This document shows, piece after piece, positions 17,601 through 28,129 of a stretch of 64,000 bases of DNA (its first letter is position 1; each line of letters opens with the position of its first letter). A program made the translations under genes and the position numbers. The notes beneath the pieces were generated by a model that was not told where the DNA came from, searched no databases, and was given only the letters and a program-made list of their open reading frames with translations. Source of the DNA: Limnohabitans sp. G3-2 (GTDB taxonomy: Bacteria; Pseudomonadota; Gammaproteobacteria; Burkholderiales; Burkholderiaceae_C); contig NZ_NESG01000001.1 of NCBI RefSeq assembly GCF_002778275.1, positions 248,001 through 312,000 on the forward strand, given 5' to 3'.

Positions 17601-20276
17601 ATGACACAGTTCGCCAAAGAAACACTGCCCATCAGTCTGGAAGAGGAAATGCGGCGCAGCTACCTCGATTACGCCATGAGCGTGATTGTTGGCCGGGCCC
17701 TGCCCGATGCGCGTGACGGCCTCAAGCCTGTGCACCGCCGGGTCTTGTTTGCCATGCACGAGCTGAACAACGACTGGAACCGCCCCTACAAGAAGTCGGC
17801 CCGTATCGTGGGTGACGTGATCGGTAAATACCACCCGCACGGCGACCAGTCGGTGTACGACACCATCGTGCGCATGGCGCAAGACTTCTCCATGCGCCAC
17901 ATGTTGGTGGATGGCCAGGGCAACTTCGGTTCGGTCGATGGCGACAACGCAGCGGCGATGCGCTACACCGAAATCCGCCTGGCCAAGATCGCCCATGAGA
18001 TGTTGGGCGACATCGACAAGGAAACCGTCGATTTCGGCCCCAACTACGACGGCTCCGAAAAAGAGCCGCTGGTGTTGCCCTCGCGCCTGCCCAACCTGCT
18101 GATCAATGGCTCGGGCGGTATCGCGGTCGGTATGGCCACGAACATCCCGCCGCACAACCTGAACGAAGTGGTGGACGCTTGCCTGCATTTGCTGCGCCAT
18201 CCCGAAGCATCCATCGACGAGTTGATGGAGATCGTGCCCGCGCCCGACTTTCCGACAGGCGCCATCATTTATGGCATGACAGGCGTCAAAGACGGCTACC
18301 GCACAGGCCGCGGCCGTGTGGTCATGCGGGCCAAGTGCCATTTTGAAGACATCGACAAAGGCCAGCGCCAATGCATCGTGGTCGACGAGCTGCCCTACCA
18401 GGTCAACAAAAAGACCTTGCAAGAGCGCATGGCCGAGTTGGTGCATGAGAAAAAAATCGAAGACATCAGCCACATTCAGGACGAATCCGACAAGTCGGGC
18501 ATGCGCTTGGTGATCGAGCTCAAGCGCGGTGCGGTGCCCGAAGTGGTGCTGAACAACCTCTACAAGCAAACCCAGCTGCAAGACACCTTTGGCATGAACA
18601 TGGTGGCCCTGATCGACGGTCAGCCCAAGTTGTGCAACCTGAAGGACCTGATCCAAGTCTTCTTGCAGCACCGCCGCGAAGTGGTGACGCGCCGCACGGT
18701 GTTCGAGCTGCGCAAAGCGCGCGACCGTGGCCATGTGCTGGAAGGCTTGGCCGTGGCTTTGGCCAACATCGACGACTTCATCGCCATCATCCGTGGGGCG
18801 CCTACGCCGCCCGTGGCCAAAGCCGAGTTGATGACACGCGCTTGGGACAGCCAGATGGTGCGCACCATGCTGACCCGCGCTCGCGATGACGGCTCGGTGG
18901 TCAACGCCGATGACTACCGCCCAGAAGGTCTGGAGCGTGAATACGGCTTGGGCCAAGACGGCCTCTACCGCCTGTCTGAGACCCAAGCGCAAGAGATTTT
19001 GCAAATGCGTCTGCAGCGCCTGACCGGCCTGGAGCAAGACAAAATCGTCGCCGAGTACAAAGAGGTGATGTCCGAAATCGAAGACCTGCTGGACATCTTG
19101 GCCAAGCCTGAGCGCGTGTCGACCATCATTGGCGACGAGCTGGGCACTGTGCGCCAAGAATTCGGTCAGACCAAGATTGGCGCACGCCGCAGCGAGATCG
19201 AGCACAGCGCCCAAGACCTGTCTACCGAAGACCTGATCACCCCCACCGACATGGTGGTGACGCTTTCACACAGCGGCTACATCAAGAGCCAGCCTTTGTC
19301 CGAATACCGCTCTCAAAAGCGCGGCGGCCGGGGCAAACAAGCGGCGGTCACCAAAGAGGACGACTGGATCGACCAGCTCTTCATCGCCAACACGCACGAC
19401 TATTTGCTGTGCTTCTCCAACCGGGGCCGTTTGTATTGGCTCAAAGTCTGGGAAGTGCCAGCGGGTTCACGCGGCTCACGCGGCCGCCCCATCGTCAACA
19501 TGTTCCCGCTGCAAGAAGGCGAAAAGATCAACGTGGTGCTGGCCTTGACGGGCGAGGCGCGCACCTTCCCTGAAAACCAATATGTCTTCATGGCCACCTC
19601 CATGGGCACGGTCAAAAAGACTTCGCTGGACGAATTCAGCAACCCGCGCAAGGGCGGCATCATTGCCGTCAACCTGGACGAAGGCGACTTTTTGATCGGT
19701 GCAGCGCTCACCGATGGCCAGCACGACGTGATGCTGTTCAGCGACGGCGGCAAGGCGGTGCGCTTTGACGAAAACGATGTGCGCCCACTGGGCCGCAGCG
19801 CACGGGGCGTGCGCGGCATGATGATCGAAGACCACCAAAGTGTGATCGCCATGCTGGTGTCTGAGCAAGAAAACCCAGAGGCCCCAGCCGACGAGGCCAA
19901 AGCCCGTGCCAGCGTGCTGACCGCGACGGAAAACGGCTACGGCAAACGCACCAGCATTGCCGAATACACCCGCCATGGCCGTGGCACCAAGGGCATGATC
20001 GCCATCCAGCAGTCCGAGCGCAACGGCAAAGTGGTGGCCGCCACCTTGGTCCACGCCGATGACGAGATCATGCTCATCACCGACACGGGCGTTCTGGTGC
20101 GCACCCGCGTGTCCGAAATCCGCGAGCTGGGCCGTGCCACACAAGGCGTGACTTTGATTGGCCTGGACGAGGGTGCCAAGCTGTCGGGCCTGCAACGCAT
20201 CGTTGAAAACGATGCCAATGGTGCCGAGGGCGATTTGGATGCTCCGACGGATGACGGCGCGCCTGCTGCCGAATAA
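17601..20276 (+). CDS. gyrA: DNA gyrase subunit A
   Basis: Breakage-reunion subunit of type II topoisomerase; it introduces negative supercoils with GyrB. 891 residues. Catalytic tyrosine is Y122 (RYTEIRL). The quinolone-resistance region reads [15 protein letters not shown], so residue 83 is Gln and 84 Ser, where E. coli has Ser and Ala; D87 is kept. The C-terminal half holds beta-pinwheel repeats, including the GyrA box QKRGGRGK (about 573-580). The C-terminus is acidic. serC begins within a few bases of the stop. Confidence 0.98.
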   Translation: MTQFAKETLPISLEEEMRRSYLDYAMSVIVGRALPDARDGLKPVHRRVLFAMHELNNDWNRPYKKSARIVGDVIGKYHPHGDQSVYDTIVRMAQDFSMRHMLVDGQGNFGSVDGDNAAAMRYTEIRLAKIAHEMLGDIDKETVDFGPNYDGSEKEPLVLPSRLPNLLINGSGGIAVGMATNIPPHNLNEVVDACLHLLRHPEASIDELMEIVPAPDFPTGAIIYGMTGVKDGYRTGRGRVVMRAKCHFEDIDKGQRQCIVVDELPYQVNKKTLQERMAELVHEKKIEDISHIQDESDKSGMRLVIELKRGAVPEVVLNNLYKQTQLQDTFGMNMVALIDGQPKLCNLKDLIQVFLQHRREVVTRRTVFELRKARDRGHVLEGLAVALANIDDFIAIIRGAPTPPVAKAELMTRAWDSQMVRTMLTRARDDGSVVNADDYRPEGLEREYGLGQDGLYRLSETQAQEILQMRLQRLTGLEQDKIVAEYKEVMSEIEDLLDILAKPERVSTIIGDELGTVRQEFGQTKIGARRSEIEHSAQDLSTEDLITPTDMVVTLSHSGYIKSQPLSEYRSQKRGGRGKQAAVTKEDDWIDQLFIANTHDYLLCFSNRGRLYWLKVWEVPAGSRGSRGRPIVNMFPLQEGEKINVVLALTGEARTFPENQYVFMATSMGTVKKTSLDEFSNPRKGGIIAVNLDEGDFLIGAALTDGQHDVMLFSDGGKAVRFDENDVRPLGRSARGVRGMMIEDHQSVIAMLVSEQENPEAPADEAKARASVLTATENGYGKRTSIAEYTRHGRGTKGMIAIQQSERNGKVVAATLVHADDEIMLITDTGVLVRTRVSEIRELGRATQGVTLIGLDEGAKLSGLQRIVENDANGAEGDLDAPTDDGAPAAE

Positions 20277-20279
20277 GTG

Positions 20280-21371
20280 ATGGGCCGCGCTTTCAACTTC
20301 TCGGCGGGTCCCGCCGTCATGCCCGAGGCTGTGTTGCAGCAAGCCGCCTGCGAGATGCTGGACTGGCACGGCTCGGGGATGAGCGTGATGGAGATGAGCC
20401 ACCGCGGCAAGGAGTTCATCAGCATCTATGAGCAGGCCGAATCTGACTTGCGTGAGCTGCTGGCGGTGCCCGCGCACTTCAAAATTTTGTTCATGCAAGG
20501 CGGTGGCCTGGCCGAAAACGCCATCGTGCCCTTGAACCTGTCGCAGGGTGGGGCCATGGACTTTGTGCTGACAGGCAGCTGGAGCCAAAAGTCGCTCAAA
20601 GAAGCGGGCAAGTACGGACAAGCCCGCGTGGCCGCCTCGACGCAAGCCGACGGCTTCACGACCTTGCCCGCGCCAGCCACTTGGCAAATTGGTGCTGACA
20701 GCCGCTACGTGCACATCTGCGGCAACGAAACCATCCACGGTGTGGAATTCCATGAATTGCCAGACCTCAAGGCTTTGGGCTGCGACGCCCCGCTCGTGGT
20801 GGATTTTTCATCGCACGTGGCCTCCCGCCCGGTGGACTGGGCGCGTGTGGGCCTGGCTTTTGGTGGTGCGCAAAAGAACTTGGGGCCTGCGGGCCTCACC
20901 TTGGTCATCGTGCGTGAAGACCTGATCGGCCACGCCCTGCCCCATTGCCCCAGCGCCTTTGATTACAAACTGGTGGCTGACAACCAGTCGATGTACAACA
21001 CCCCCCCGACCTACAGCATTTACATCGCTGGGTTGGTATTCCAGTGGCTCAAAAAACATGGCGGCATCACCGCCATGGAACAACGCAACATCGCCAAGGC
21101 ACAGCTGCTCTACGACTTTCTCGACAGCTCCAGCCTGTTCGAAAACCGTGTCGCCAAAGACTGCCGATCGCGCATGAACGTGCCTTTCTTCTTGCGTGAC
21201 GAGTCTCGCAACGAGGCTTTTTTGGCCAGCGCCAAAGCCGCCAATTTGCTGCAACTCAAGGGCCACAAATCGGTGGGGGGGATGCGGGCGAGCATTTACA
21301 ACGCCATGCCGCTGGAAGGCGTACAGGCCTTGGTGGCCTTCATGCGCGAATTTGAAAAAACACAGGCCTGA
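20280..21371 (+). CDS. serC: Phosphoserine aminotransferase
   Basis: PLP enzyme of serine synthesis (3-phosphohydroxypyruvate to phosphoserine) that also acts in pyridoxine synthesis. 363 residues. The N-terminus [12 protein letters not shown] is typical. The PLP-binding lysine is K199 in [14 protein letters not shown]. The C-terminus has [12 protein letters not shown], binding the substrate phosphate. A GTG immediately upstream (20277) could also start translation; ATG at 20280 is preferred. gyrA-serC-pheA is a conserved betaproteobacterial order, and very short spacing supports one transcript. Confidence 0.97.
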   Translation: MGRAFNFSAGPAVMPEAVLQQAACEMLDWHGSGMSVMEMSHRGKEFISIYEQAESDLRELLAVPAHFKILFMQGGGLAENAIVPLNLSQGGAMDFVLTGSWSQKSLKEAGKYGQARVAASTQADGFTTLPAPATWQIGADSRYVHICGNETIHGVEFHELPDLKALGCDAPLVVDFSSHVASRPVDWARVGLAFGGAQKNLGPAGLTLVIVREDLIGHALPHCPSAFDYKLVADNQSMYNTPPTYSIYIAGLVFQWLKKHGGITAMEQRNIAKAQLLYDFLDSSSLFENRVAKDCRSRMNVPFFLRDESRNEAFLASAKAANLLQLKGHKSVGGMRASIYNAMPLEGVQALVAFMREFEKTQA

Positions 21372-21398
21372 ACCTGGCCCTCTGAAAGACTTGCGGAC

Positions 21399-22499
21399 AT
21401 GAGCCAACAACCCATTCAGTCGGATGCCTTGGGCGCTTTGCGTGTGCAAATTGACGCACTGGACAAGCAGCTGCTCAGCCTGCTGAACCAGCGTGCCCAT
21501 GTGGCCGAAAAAGTCGGCGAAATCAAACGCGCCGAAGGCTCGCCCTTCTTTCGCCCCGACCGCGTCGCCCAAGTCATCGACAAAATCACCCAGGCCAACC
21601 CTGGCCCGCTGAAAAACGAACACGTCGCCTCCATTTGGCGTGAGATCATGTCGGCTTGCCTGGCGCTCGAAGCCCCGCAACGCGTGGCCGTTCTCGGGCC
21701 ACAAGGCACGTTTTGCGAACAAGCGGCCATCGAATTCTTTGGCAGCGCTGCCAACCTGATTTACTGCGCCAACTTCGACGAAGTCTTCCATGCCACGGCC
21801 GCAGGCACCGCCCAATATGGCGTGGTTGGCATGGAAAACTCCACCGAGGGCGTGGTGGCCCGATCGCTCGATTTGTTCTTGCGCTCGCCCGTGCACGTGG
21901 TGGGCGAAGTCAGCCTGCAGGTGCGCTTCCATTTGCTGCGCCAACTCAATTCAGACGCGGGCATCGAGGTGGTGATGGCCCACCCCCAAGCGCTGGCCCA
22001 GTGCCAGGGCTGGCTGTCCAAGCACCTGCCGCATGTGGAGCGCCGCGCCGTGTCGAGCAACGCAGAAGGCGCACGCCTGGCGGCCACCAACCCGGCTTGG
22101 GCGGCTTTGGCCAGCGAGCGCGCAGCCAGCCAGTTTGGCCTGCACATCGTGCACCACGCCATCCAAGACGAAGCCTTCAACCGCACCCGGTTTGCTGTCA
22201 TCACTTTGCCCCAAACCCTGGCCACACCGCCGGCTTCAGGCACGGACTGCACCAGCTTGGTGGTGTCGGTGCCCAACCGCCCTGGTGCCGTGCACGACTT
22301 GTTGGTGCCCCTCAAAAACAACGGCGTGTCCATGACGCGTTTTGAGTCACGCCCGGCCAAATCGGGCCAGTGGGAGTACTACTTCTACATCGACCTGCAA
22401 GGTCACATCAGCGAGCCGCATGTGGCTGCGGCCCTGCAAGAGTTGCAAGGCCTGTGCGCGTTCTACAAGGTGCTGGGTTCCTACCCCGTGCCGGAATGA
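21399..22499 (+). CDS. pheA: Bifunctional chorismate mutase / prephenate dehydratase
   Basis: P-protein that makes phenylpyruvate for phenylalanine. 366 residues. The AroQ-type chorismate mutase domain is about 8-95 (LRVQIDALDKQLLSLLNQRA). The prephenate dehydratase domain is about 100-275 (VAVLGPQGTFCEQAA, YGVVGMENSTEGVV). A C-terminal ACT domain (about 285-360, with SRPAKSGQWEYYFYID) gives phenylalanine feedback control in this family. It sits between serC and tyrA. Confidence 0.97.
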   Translation: MSQQPIQSDALGALRVQIDALDKQLLSLLNQRAHVAEKVGEIKRAEGSPFFRPDRVAQVIDKITQANPGPLKNEHVASIWREIMSACLALEAPQRVAVLGPQGTFCEQAAIEFFGSAANLIYCANFDEVFHATAAGTAQYGVVGMENSTEGVVARSLDLFLRSPVHVVGEVSLQVRFHLLRQLNSDAGIEVVMAHPQALAQCQGWLSKHLPHVERRAVSSNAEGARLAATNPAWAALASERAASQFGLHIVHHAIQDEAFNRTRFAVITLPQTLATPPASGTDCTSLVVSVPNRPGAVHDLLVPLKNNGVSMTRFESRPAKSGQWEYYFYIDLQGHISEPHVAAALQELQGLCAFYKVLGSYPVPE

Positions 22500-22506
22500 G
22501 TGCGCG

Positions 22507-23403
22507 GTGAAATTCGAACGCCTGGCCCTGATTGGCTGCGGCCTGATGGGCGGCTCGTTTGCGCTTGCGCTGCGCCAAGCGGGCTTGGTGCAGCACATCA
22601 CCGGCTTCAGCGCCTCCGACAAAACACGCCAACGCGCCCTGGCGCTGGGTGTCATCGACCAAGCCTGCGCCAGCGTGGCCGAAGCGGTGCAAGGCGCCGA
22701 TTTGGTCTTGCTGGCCGTGCCCGTGGGGGCGATGCACAGCAGTTTTGCCGCTTTGCGCGACACCCTGTCACCCAAGGCCTTGTTGATGGACGTGGGTTCC
22801 ACCAAGTGTGATGTGATCGCTGCGGCGCAGGCCGCTTTGGGTGATCGCTTGAATGGCTTTGTGCCCGCCCACCCGATTGCGGGCAAAGAGGTGGCCGGCA
22901 TCGAGCACGCCGAGGGCACGCTTTACCAAGACAGACGCACCATCCTCACGCCCTTGCCGCAAAACAGCATCCGCCAGATCCAAACAGCCAGCGAGGTCTG
23001 GACCGCCGTTGGCAGCCATGTGAGCCACATGACACCCGAGGCGCATGACGCCACCTTTGCGGCGGTCAGCCACCTGCCTCACCTCTTGGCCTTTGCGGCC
23101 GTCAATGCACTCTCGGCTCAAGCACAAGGCGCTGCGTTTTTGGAGATGGCGGGCCCCGGCTTTCGAGACTTTTCCCGCATCGCCGCTTCGGATGCCTCGG
23201 TCTGGCGCGATATTTTGAATGCCAACCACGCCGAAGTGCTCACGCAAATGGCCCACTTTCGTGCGGCGCTGGCGCAATTTGAAAACGCCTTGCAGCAAGG
23301 CGATACCGCCGCGCTGCACCAACTGATTCAACAAGCCAGCAGAGTGCGCTCGGCTTGGACGCTGCAAGCGGGCAACGCTTGCAACACCGCCTCTGAAGAC
23401 TGA
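22507..23403 (+). CDS. tyrA: Prephenate/arogenate dehydrogenase
   Basis: NAD(P)-dependent enzyme of tyrosine synthesis. 298 residues from the GTG at 22507, seven bases after the pheA stop. The GTG gives [17 protein letters not shown], which places the Rossmann GxGxxG motif correctly. An ATG overlapping the pheA stop is out of frame, and an in-frame start further upstream would overlap pheA by about 150 bases. Other family motifs are [15 protein letters not shown] and HLPHLLAFA. aroA follows four bases after the stop. Confidence 0.93.
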   Translation: MKFERLALIGCGLMGGSFALALRQAGLVQHITGFSASDKTRQRALALGVIDQACASVAEAVQGADLVLLAVPVGAMHSSFAALRDTLSPKALLMDVGSTKCDVIAAAQAALGDRLNGFVPAHPIAGKEVAGIEHAEGTLYQDRRTILTPLPQNSIRQIQTASEVWTAVGSHVSHMTPEAHDATFAAVSHLPHLLAFAAVNALSAQAQGAAFLEMAGPGFRDFSRIAASDASVWRDILNANHAEVLTQMAHFRAALAQFENALQQGDTAALHQLIQQASRVRSAWTLQAGNACNTASED

Positions 23404-23407
23404 CCCC

Positions 23408-25399
23408 ATGTTCTCCACCGCCTTCCTCGACCTCCCTGCGCTGCAAGGCGCGTCCGGCACCGTCACCCTGCCCGGCTCCAAAAGCATCTCCAACCGCGTG
23501 CTGCTGCTGTCGGCACTGTGCCAAGGCACCACCGTGGTCCACGACCTGCTGGACTCGGACGACACCCGCGTGATGCTGGCCGCGCTGCGCCAACTGGGCT
23601 GTGGTGTCGAGGTGCAAGGCACCACGGTGACCATCACGGGCTTGGGCGGCCGCGCCTGGCCCACCGAGGCGATTGAATTTTTCATGGGCAATGCCGGCAC
23701 GGCCATGCGCCCGCTCACCGCCGCACTGGCGGTGCAAGGCGGTGACTTCACGCTCAAAGGCGTGCCCCGCATGCACGAGCGCCCCATCGGCGACCTGGTG
23801 GACGCGCTGCGCGAGTTGGGTTGCGCCATCGACTACCTGGGCAACGAGGGCTACCCGCCGCTGCGCGTGCGCCAGCCTGCGCTGCAGCTGGACAAATCCA
23901 TCCCCGTGCGAGGCGATGTGTCCAGCCAGTTCCTCACGGCGCTGCTGATGGCCTTGCCGCTTGCGGCCCAGGAACGCGCCATCACCATCGAGGTGGTGGG
24001 CGAGCTCATCAGCAAGCCCTACATCGAAATCACCCTCAACCTCCTGGCGCGCTACGGCATCGCTGTGCAACGCCACGGCTGGGAACGCTTTGTCATCCCG
24101 GCGGGCAGCCGCTACCAGTCGCCGGGCACGATCCACGTCGAAGCCGATGCGTCTTCGGCCAGCTACTTCATCGCGCTCGGCGCCATGGCCAAAGGCCACG
24201 GCATCCGCATCCAGGGCGTGGGCGCCGACTCGATCCAGGGCGACATCCGCTTCATGGACGCCGCCGCGCAGATGGGCGCCCAAATCAGCAGCGGACCCAA
24301 CTGGCTCGAAATCCAGCGCGGTGCCTGGCCACTCAAAGGCATCACGCTCGACTGCAACCACATCCCCGACGCCGCCATGACCTTGGCCGTGATGGCGCTG
24401 TATGCCGACGGCCCGACCACGCTGCGCAACATCGCCAGCTGGCGCGTGAAGGAAACCGACCGCATCGTGGCCATGGCCACCGAAAGCCGCAAGCTGGGTG
24501 CCACCGTCGAAGAAGGACCGGACTGGATCACCATCCACCCCCTGCCAGCTGGCAAATGGCAACGCGCCAGCATCCACACCTACGACGACCACCGCGTGGC
24601 CATGTGCTTCTCGCTGGCGGCCTTCAATGCCGACCAAGTCCCAGTGCGCATCGAAGACCCCAAGTGCGTTGCCAAGACCTTTCCGGACTACTTCGAGGCC
24701 CTGTTCTCGGTGGCGCACACGGCAGCCGCCAACATCCCGGTCCTGTGCATCGACGGCCCCACCGCTTCTGGCAAAGGCACCCTGGCCAGCCGCGTGGCCG
24801 CGCAGCTGGGTTACCACTACCTGGACTCGGGCGCGCTCTACCGCGTGACCGCCCATGCCGCTTTGCAAGCCGGGCTCACGCTCGAAGCCGCCGACGAAGC
24901 CGACATCGCCCAGCTGGCCCGCCACCTGCCTGTGCGCTTTGAAGGCGAGCAGGTGCTGCTGAACAATGTGGATGTGACCGATGCGATCCGCAGTGAGCAA
25001 GGCGGTATGAACGCATCCAAGGTGTCGGTATTGCCCGCCGTGCGAGATGCTTTGGTCGACCTCCAACACAGTTTTCAGCGCCTGCCGGGGCTGCTGGCCG
25101 ACGGCCGAGACATGGGCACGGTGATCTTCCCGAAGGCCCCTTTGAAGGTTTTTTTGACCGCCAGCGCCGCCAAACGCGCTGAAAGACGGCATAAGCAATT
25201 GATTTTGAAGGGTTTTTCGGCTAATATCGACTCTCTTCGCGCCGACTTGGAAGCACGCGACGCACGGGACATGTCCCGCAGCGTGGCGCCCCTCAAGCCC
25301 GCACAAGATGCCTTGCAACTGGACAACTCGTCCTTGACCATCGAAGCCTCGGTGGATCAGGTGATGGTCTGGTGGCAAAGCCGGCAGGTTTTTGCTTGA
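23408..25399 (+). CDS. aroA-cmk: Fused EPSP synthase / cytidylate kinase
   Basis: 663-residue fusion of two enzymes that are usually separate. Residues about 1-440 are EPSP synthase (shikimate pathway), with [21 protein letters not shown], the RVKETDR motif and [10 protein letters not shown]. Residues about 443-663 are cytidylate kinase (CMP/dCMP to CDP/dCDP), with P-loop [20 protein letters not shown], the [14 protein letters not shown] motif and [18 protein letters not shown]. The reading frame is continuous, and there is no internal stop. The cmk part lies directly upstream of rpsA, its normal position when unfused. This fusion is annotated in some other Burkholderiales. Confidence 0.96.
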   Translation: MFSTAFLDLPALQGASGTVTLPGSKSISNRVLLLSALCQGTTVVHDLLDSDDTRVMLAALRQLGCGVEVQGTTVTITGLGGRAWPTEAIEFFMGNAGTAMRPLTAALAVQGGDFTLKGVPRMHERPIGDLVDALRELGCAIDYLGNEGYPPLRVRQPALQLDKSIPVRGDVSSQFLTALLMALPLAAQERAITIEVVGELISKPYIEITLNLLARYGIAVQRHGWERFVIPAGSRYQSPGTIHVEADASSASYFIALGAMAKGHGIRIQGVGADSIQGDIRFMDAAAQMGAQISSGPNWLEIQRGAWPLKGITLDCNHIPDAAMTLAVMALYADGPTTLRNIASWRVKETDRIVAMATESRKLGATVEEGPDWITIHPLPAGKWQRASIHTYDDHRVAMCFSLAAFNADQVPVRIEDPKCVAKTFPDYFEALFSVAHTAAANIPVLCIDGPTASGKGTLASRVAAQLGYHYLDSGALYRVTAHAALQAGLTLEAADEADIAQLARHLPVRFEGEQVLLNNVDVTDAIRSEQGGMNASKVSVLPAVRDALVDLQHSFQRLPGLLADGRDMGTVIFPKAPLKVFLTASAAKRAERRHKQLILKGFSANIDSLRADLEARDARDMSRSVAPLKPAQDALQLDNSSLTIEASVDQVMVWWQSRQVFA

Positions 25400-25433
25400 T
25401 CAACGCAAGTTAGCCAAGCTCAAACGGCCACCC

Positions 25434-25454
25434 CAGCCCACCCTGTGTGGGCTG
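25434..25454 (+). promoter_or_regulatory. Hairpin in the rpsA leader
   Basis: A perfect 8-bp stem, CAGCCCAC / GTGGGCTG, with a five-base loop, in the 216-bp gap between aroA-cmk and rpsA. No T-run follows, so it is not a classical terminator. It could be part of the rpsA leader, where S1 is known to autoregulate its own translation in E. coli; that link is inference. Confidence 0.4.
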
Positions 25455-25615
25455 AACTGAAGTTCCACCCGGCTCTCATCGTGCAGCTTGCACACTGGCC
25501 AGGTGGTTTTTTAAAACCAACCGCGGCTCACGCCGCAAACCAATCGCCACTGTCAGCTCCTGGAAACGACGCATGTCGCGCTCGTCAGTCCTGAACTTGT
25601 GGATGAGGAAACACC

Positions 25616-27295
25616 ATGTCTGAATCATTTGCCGCCCTATTCGAAGAATCACTGACGCGCACCGAAATGCGCCCAGGTGAAGTCATCACCGCTGAAGTCG
25701 TGCGCATCGAGCACAACTTCGTTGTGGTCAACGCTGGCCTCAAGTCCGAGTCCTACGTGCCCCTCGAAGAGTTCAAGAACGACCAGGGTGAAGTCGAAGT
25801 CCAGGTCGGCGACTTTGTCTCGGTGGCCATCGGCTCCATCGAAAACGGCTACGGCGACACCATCTTGTCGCGCGACACCGCCAAGCGTCTGGCTTCGTGG
25901 ATGTCCCTGGAAAAAGCCCTGGAATCTGGCGAGTTCGTCACTGGCGTGACCAGCGGCAAAGTCAAGGGTGGCCTGACCGTGTTGGTCAACGGCATCCGTG
26001 CTTTCTTGCCTGGCTCTTTGGTCGACACACGTCCTACCAAAGACCTGTCTCCCTATGAGAACAAGACCCTGGAATTCAAGGTCATCAAACTCGACCGCAA
26101 GCGCAACAACGTGGTGTTGAGCCGCCGCGCTGTGGTGGAAGCCTCCATGGGCGAAGAGCGCGCCAAGCTGATGGAAACATTGCGCGAAGGCTCCATCGTT
26201 CACGGTGTGGTCAAGAACATCACCGAATACGGTGCGTTCGTGGATTTGGGCGGTATCGACGGCTTGCTGCACATCACCGACATGGCATGGCGCCGTGTCC
26301 GTCACCCCTCCGAAGTGGTCACGGCCGGTCAAGAAATCACCGCCAAGATCCTCAAGTTCGACACCGAGAAAAACCGCGTGTCCTTGGGTCTGAAGCAAAT
26401 GGGCGACGACCCATGGATGGGTGTGAACCGCCGCTACCCACAAAGCACCCGCATGTTCGGCAAGATCACCAACATCGCCGACTACGGCGCGTTTGTGGAA
26501 CTGGAACCCGGCATCGAAGGCTTGGTGCACGTGTCTGAAATGGACTGGACCAACAAGAACGTGGCCCCATCCAAAATCGTGGCCCTTGGCGACGAAGTCG
26601 AAGTCATGGTCCTCGAGATCGACGAAGACAAGCGCCGCATCAGCTTGGGCATGAAGCAGTGCCGTGCCAACCCATGGCAAGAGTTTGCTCAAAACACCAA
26701 GCGCGGCGACCGCGTGAAGGGCCCCATCAAATCGATCACCGACTTCGGCGTGTTCGTGGGCTTGGCTGCCGGCATCGACGGTTTGGTGCACTTGTCTGAC
26801 CTGTCCTGGAACGAAACCGGCGAAAACGCTGTGCGCGAATTCAAGAAGGGTCAAGAAGTCGAGGCTTTGGTCTTGGCTGTGGACGTGGACCGCGAGCGCA
26901 TCAGCTTGGGCATCAAACAGCTCGACTCCGATCCTTTCACCACGTTCGTGTCGATCAACGACAAAGGCCAAACCGTTACCGGCAAGGTCAAGACTGTGGA
27001 TGCCAAGGGCGCCGAAATCGACCTGGGCGAAGACATCATCGGCTACCTGCGTGTCAGCGAAATCTCGCGCGACCGCGTGGAAGATGCCAGCCATGTGCTC
27101 AAAGTCGGCGACGAAGTGACCGCTGTGGTGGTGAACGTGGATCGCAAGACCCGCAACATCCAGTTGTCCATCAAAGCCAAAGACGCTGTGGACCAACAAG
27201 AAGCCATGGCTTCCTTGTCACAACAATCGAAGAGCGAAAACGCTGGCACCACCAGCTTGGGCGCTCTGTTGCGTGCCAAGTTGGACAACAACTGA
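25616..27295 (+). CDS. rpsA: 30S ribosomal protein S1
   Basis: 559 residues, the usual size for S1 with six OB-fold repeats. The first two repeats dock on the ribosome and the later ones bind mRNA. Visible S1-type signatures include [22 protein letters not shown], shortened here to [15 protein letters not shown] (third repeat). Also present are [25 protein letters not shown] and [25 protein letters not shown] versions in repeats four and five. The start context atgaggaaacaccATG is reasonable. A strong terminator follows. Confidence 0.98.
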   Translation: MSESFAALFEESLTRTEMRPGEVITAEVVRIEHNFVVVNAGLKSESYVPLEEFKNDQGEVEVQVGDFVSVAIGSIENGYGDTILSRDTAKRLASWMSLEKALESGEFVTGVTSGKVKGGLTVLVNGIRAFLPGSLVDTRPTKDLSPYENKTLEFKVIKLDRKRNNVVLSRRAVVEASMGEERAKLMETLREGSIVHGVVKNITEYGAFVDLGGIDGLLHITDMAWRRVRHPSEVVTAGQEITAKILKFDTEKNRVSLGLKQMGDDPWMGVNRRYPQSTRMFGKITNIADYGAFVELEPGIEGLVHVSEMDWTNKNVAPSKIVALGDEVEVMVLEIDEDKRRISLGMKQCRANPWQEFAQNTKRGDRVKGPIKSITDFGVFVGLAAGIDGLVHLSDLSWNETGENAVREFKKGQEVEALVLAVDVDRERISLGIKQLDSDPFTTFVSINDKGQTVTGKVKTVDAKGAEIDLGEDIIGYLRVSEISRDRVEDASHVLKVGDEVTAVVVNVDRKTRNIQLSIKAKDAVDQQEAMASLSQQSKSENAGTTSLGALLRAKLDNN

Positions 27296-27327
27296 TCTTG
27301 TTGATCTGAAGACGCTTGCTGTCTGAA

Positions 27328-27360
27328 AAGCCTGCCCCTGTCATGGGGGCAGGCTTTTTT
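27328..27360 (+). terminator. Rho-independent terminator after rpsA
   Basis: GC-rich 9-bp stem GCCTGCCCC / GGGGCAGGC with a seven-base loop, then a run of T. It separates rpsA from ihfB. Confidence 0.92.
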
Positions 27361-27409
27361 CAGACCGGTGCTGGGCACCGGCCAGACACACGAACACCAA
27401 AGTGACCCC

Positions 27410-27724
27410 ATGACACGCTCCGACCTGGTTGAAGAACTCGCTGCACGTTTTGCACAGCTGACCCACCGTGACGCCGAACTGGCCGTCAAAACGGTGCTGG
27501 ACGCCATGAGCGACGCCTTGGTCAAAGGCCACCGCATCGAGATCCGCGGCTTTGGCAGCTTCTCCATCAACCGCCGCCCACCCCGTGTTGGCCGCAACCC
27601 CCGCTCGGGCGAGAGCGTTCAGATCCCGGAAAAACGGGTTCCCCATTTCAAACCGGGCAAAGCCCTTCGCGAAGCCGTCGACGCGGGCACCCCGAACCCG
27701 GCGACAGGCGCCCCCAAAACCTGA
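27410..27724 (+). CDS. ihfB: Integration host factor subunit beta
   Basis: DNA-bending nucleoid protein, partner of IhfA. 104 residues. The start [11 protein letters not shown] is the canonical family start and is preferred to an in-frame ATG at 27368. Conserved HU/IHF signature: [22 protein letters not shown], with the intercalating proline in RNPRSG and the terminal KPGKALRE. It lies just after rpsA, the usual location. Confidence 0.96.
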   Translation: MTRSDLVEELAARFAQLTHRDAELAVKTVLDAMSDALVKGHRIEIRGFGSFSINRRPPRVGRNPRSGESVQIPEKRVPHFKPGKALREAVDAGTPNPATGAPKT

Positions 27725-27841
27725 CCGGTTAGACCGCCCACGCTGGCCAAGGCGGGCAGCCATGAGGCCATAAAGCCATGGATAAGGGCCTTCAGGGCAT
27801 CGACTGGCCCGTTAGAATGAAGCCAGATTCTGAGGTCTTCC

Positions 27842-28129
27842 ATGAAACGTCTGCTTCGGCTGCTTCAGTGGCTACTGAAAGCCGCCGTCTTTTTCACACT
27901 GTTTGCTTTTGCGCTGAACAACCAGCAAGAGACACGTGTCAATTTCTTTTTCGGCACCTTTTGGTCAGCGCCCACCGTCTTGGTGGTGCTTGGCGCTTTT
28001 GGCCTCGGTGTTGCCGTGGGTGTTCTGGGCATGGTGCCCCGTTGGTGGCGGCACCGCCAAGCGCTGCGCATGAGCACCTCAAGCCCAACACCGCCCACGC
28101 CCGAGCCCGAGAAACCCTATGGAACTTGA
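27842..28129 (+). CDS. lapA: LapA-type inner-membrane protein (DUF1049)
   Basis: 95 residues. Two transmembrane segments are visible (about 12-26 and 43-66), with the family motif FALNNQQETRVNFFFGTFW between them. The C-terminus is a Pro/Thr-rich tail. In E. coli, LapA works with LapB in lipopolysaccharide assembly. The lapB start overlaps the 3' end by 11 bases, which supports co-translation. Confidence 0.9.
   Translation: MKRLLRLLQWLLKAAVFFTLFAFALNNQQETRVNFFFGTFWSAPTVLVVLGAFGLGVAVGVLGMVPRWWRHRQALRMSTSSPTPPTPEPEKPYGT

Noticed and set aside
17595..19214. 539-codon minus-strand open frame opposite gyrA
   Set aside because: Shadow of gyrA with His/Val-rich composition and no domain.
23240..25378. 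712-codon minus-strand open frame opposite tyrA and aroA-cmk
   Set aside because: Antisense to two clear enzymes, composition biased to His, Gly and Arg, and no recognisable domain.
25649..27199. 516-codon minus-strand open frame opposite rpsA
   Set aside because: Shadow of rpsA; its apparent internal repetition reflects the repeats of S1 read backwards.
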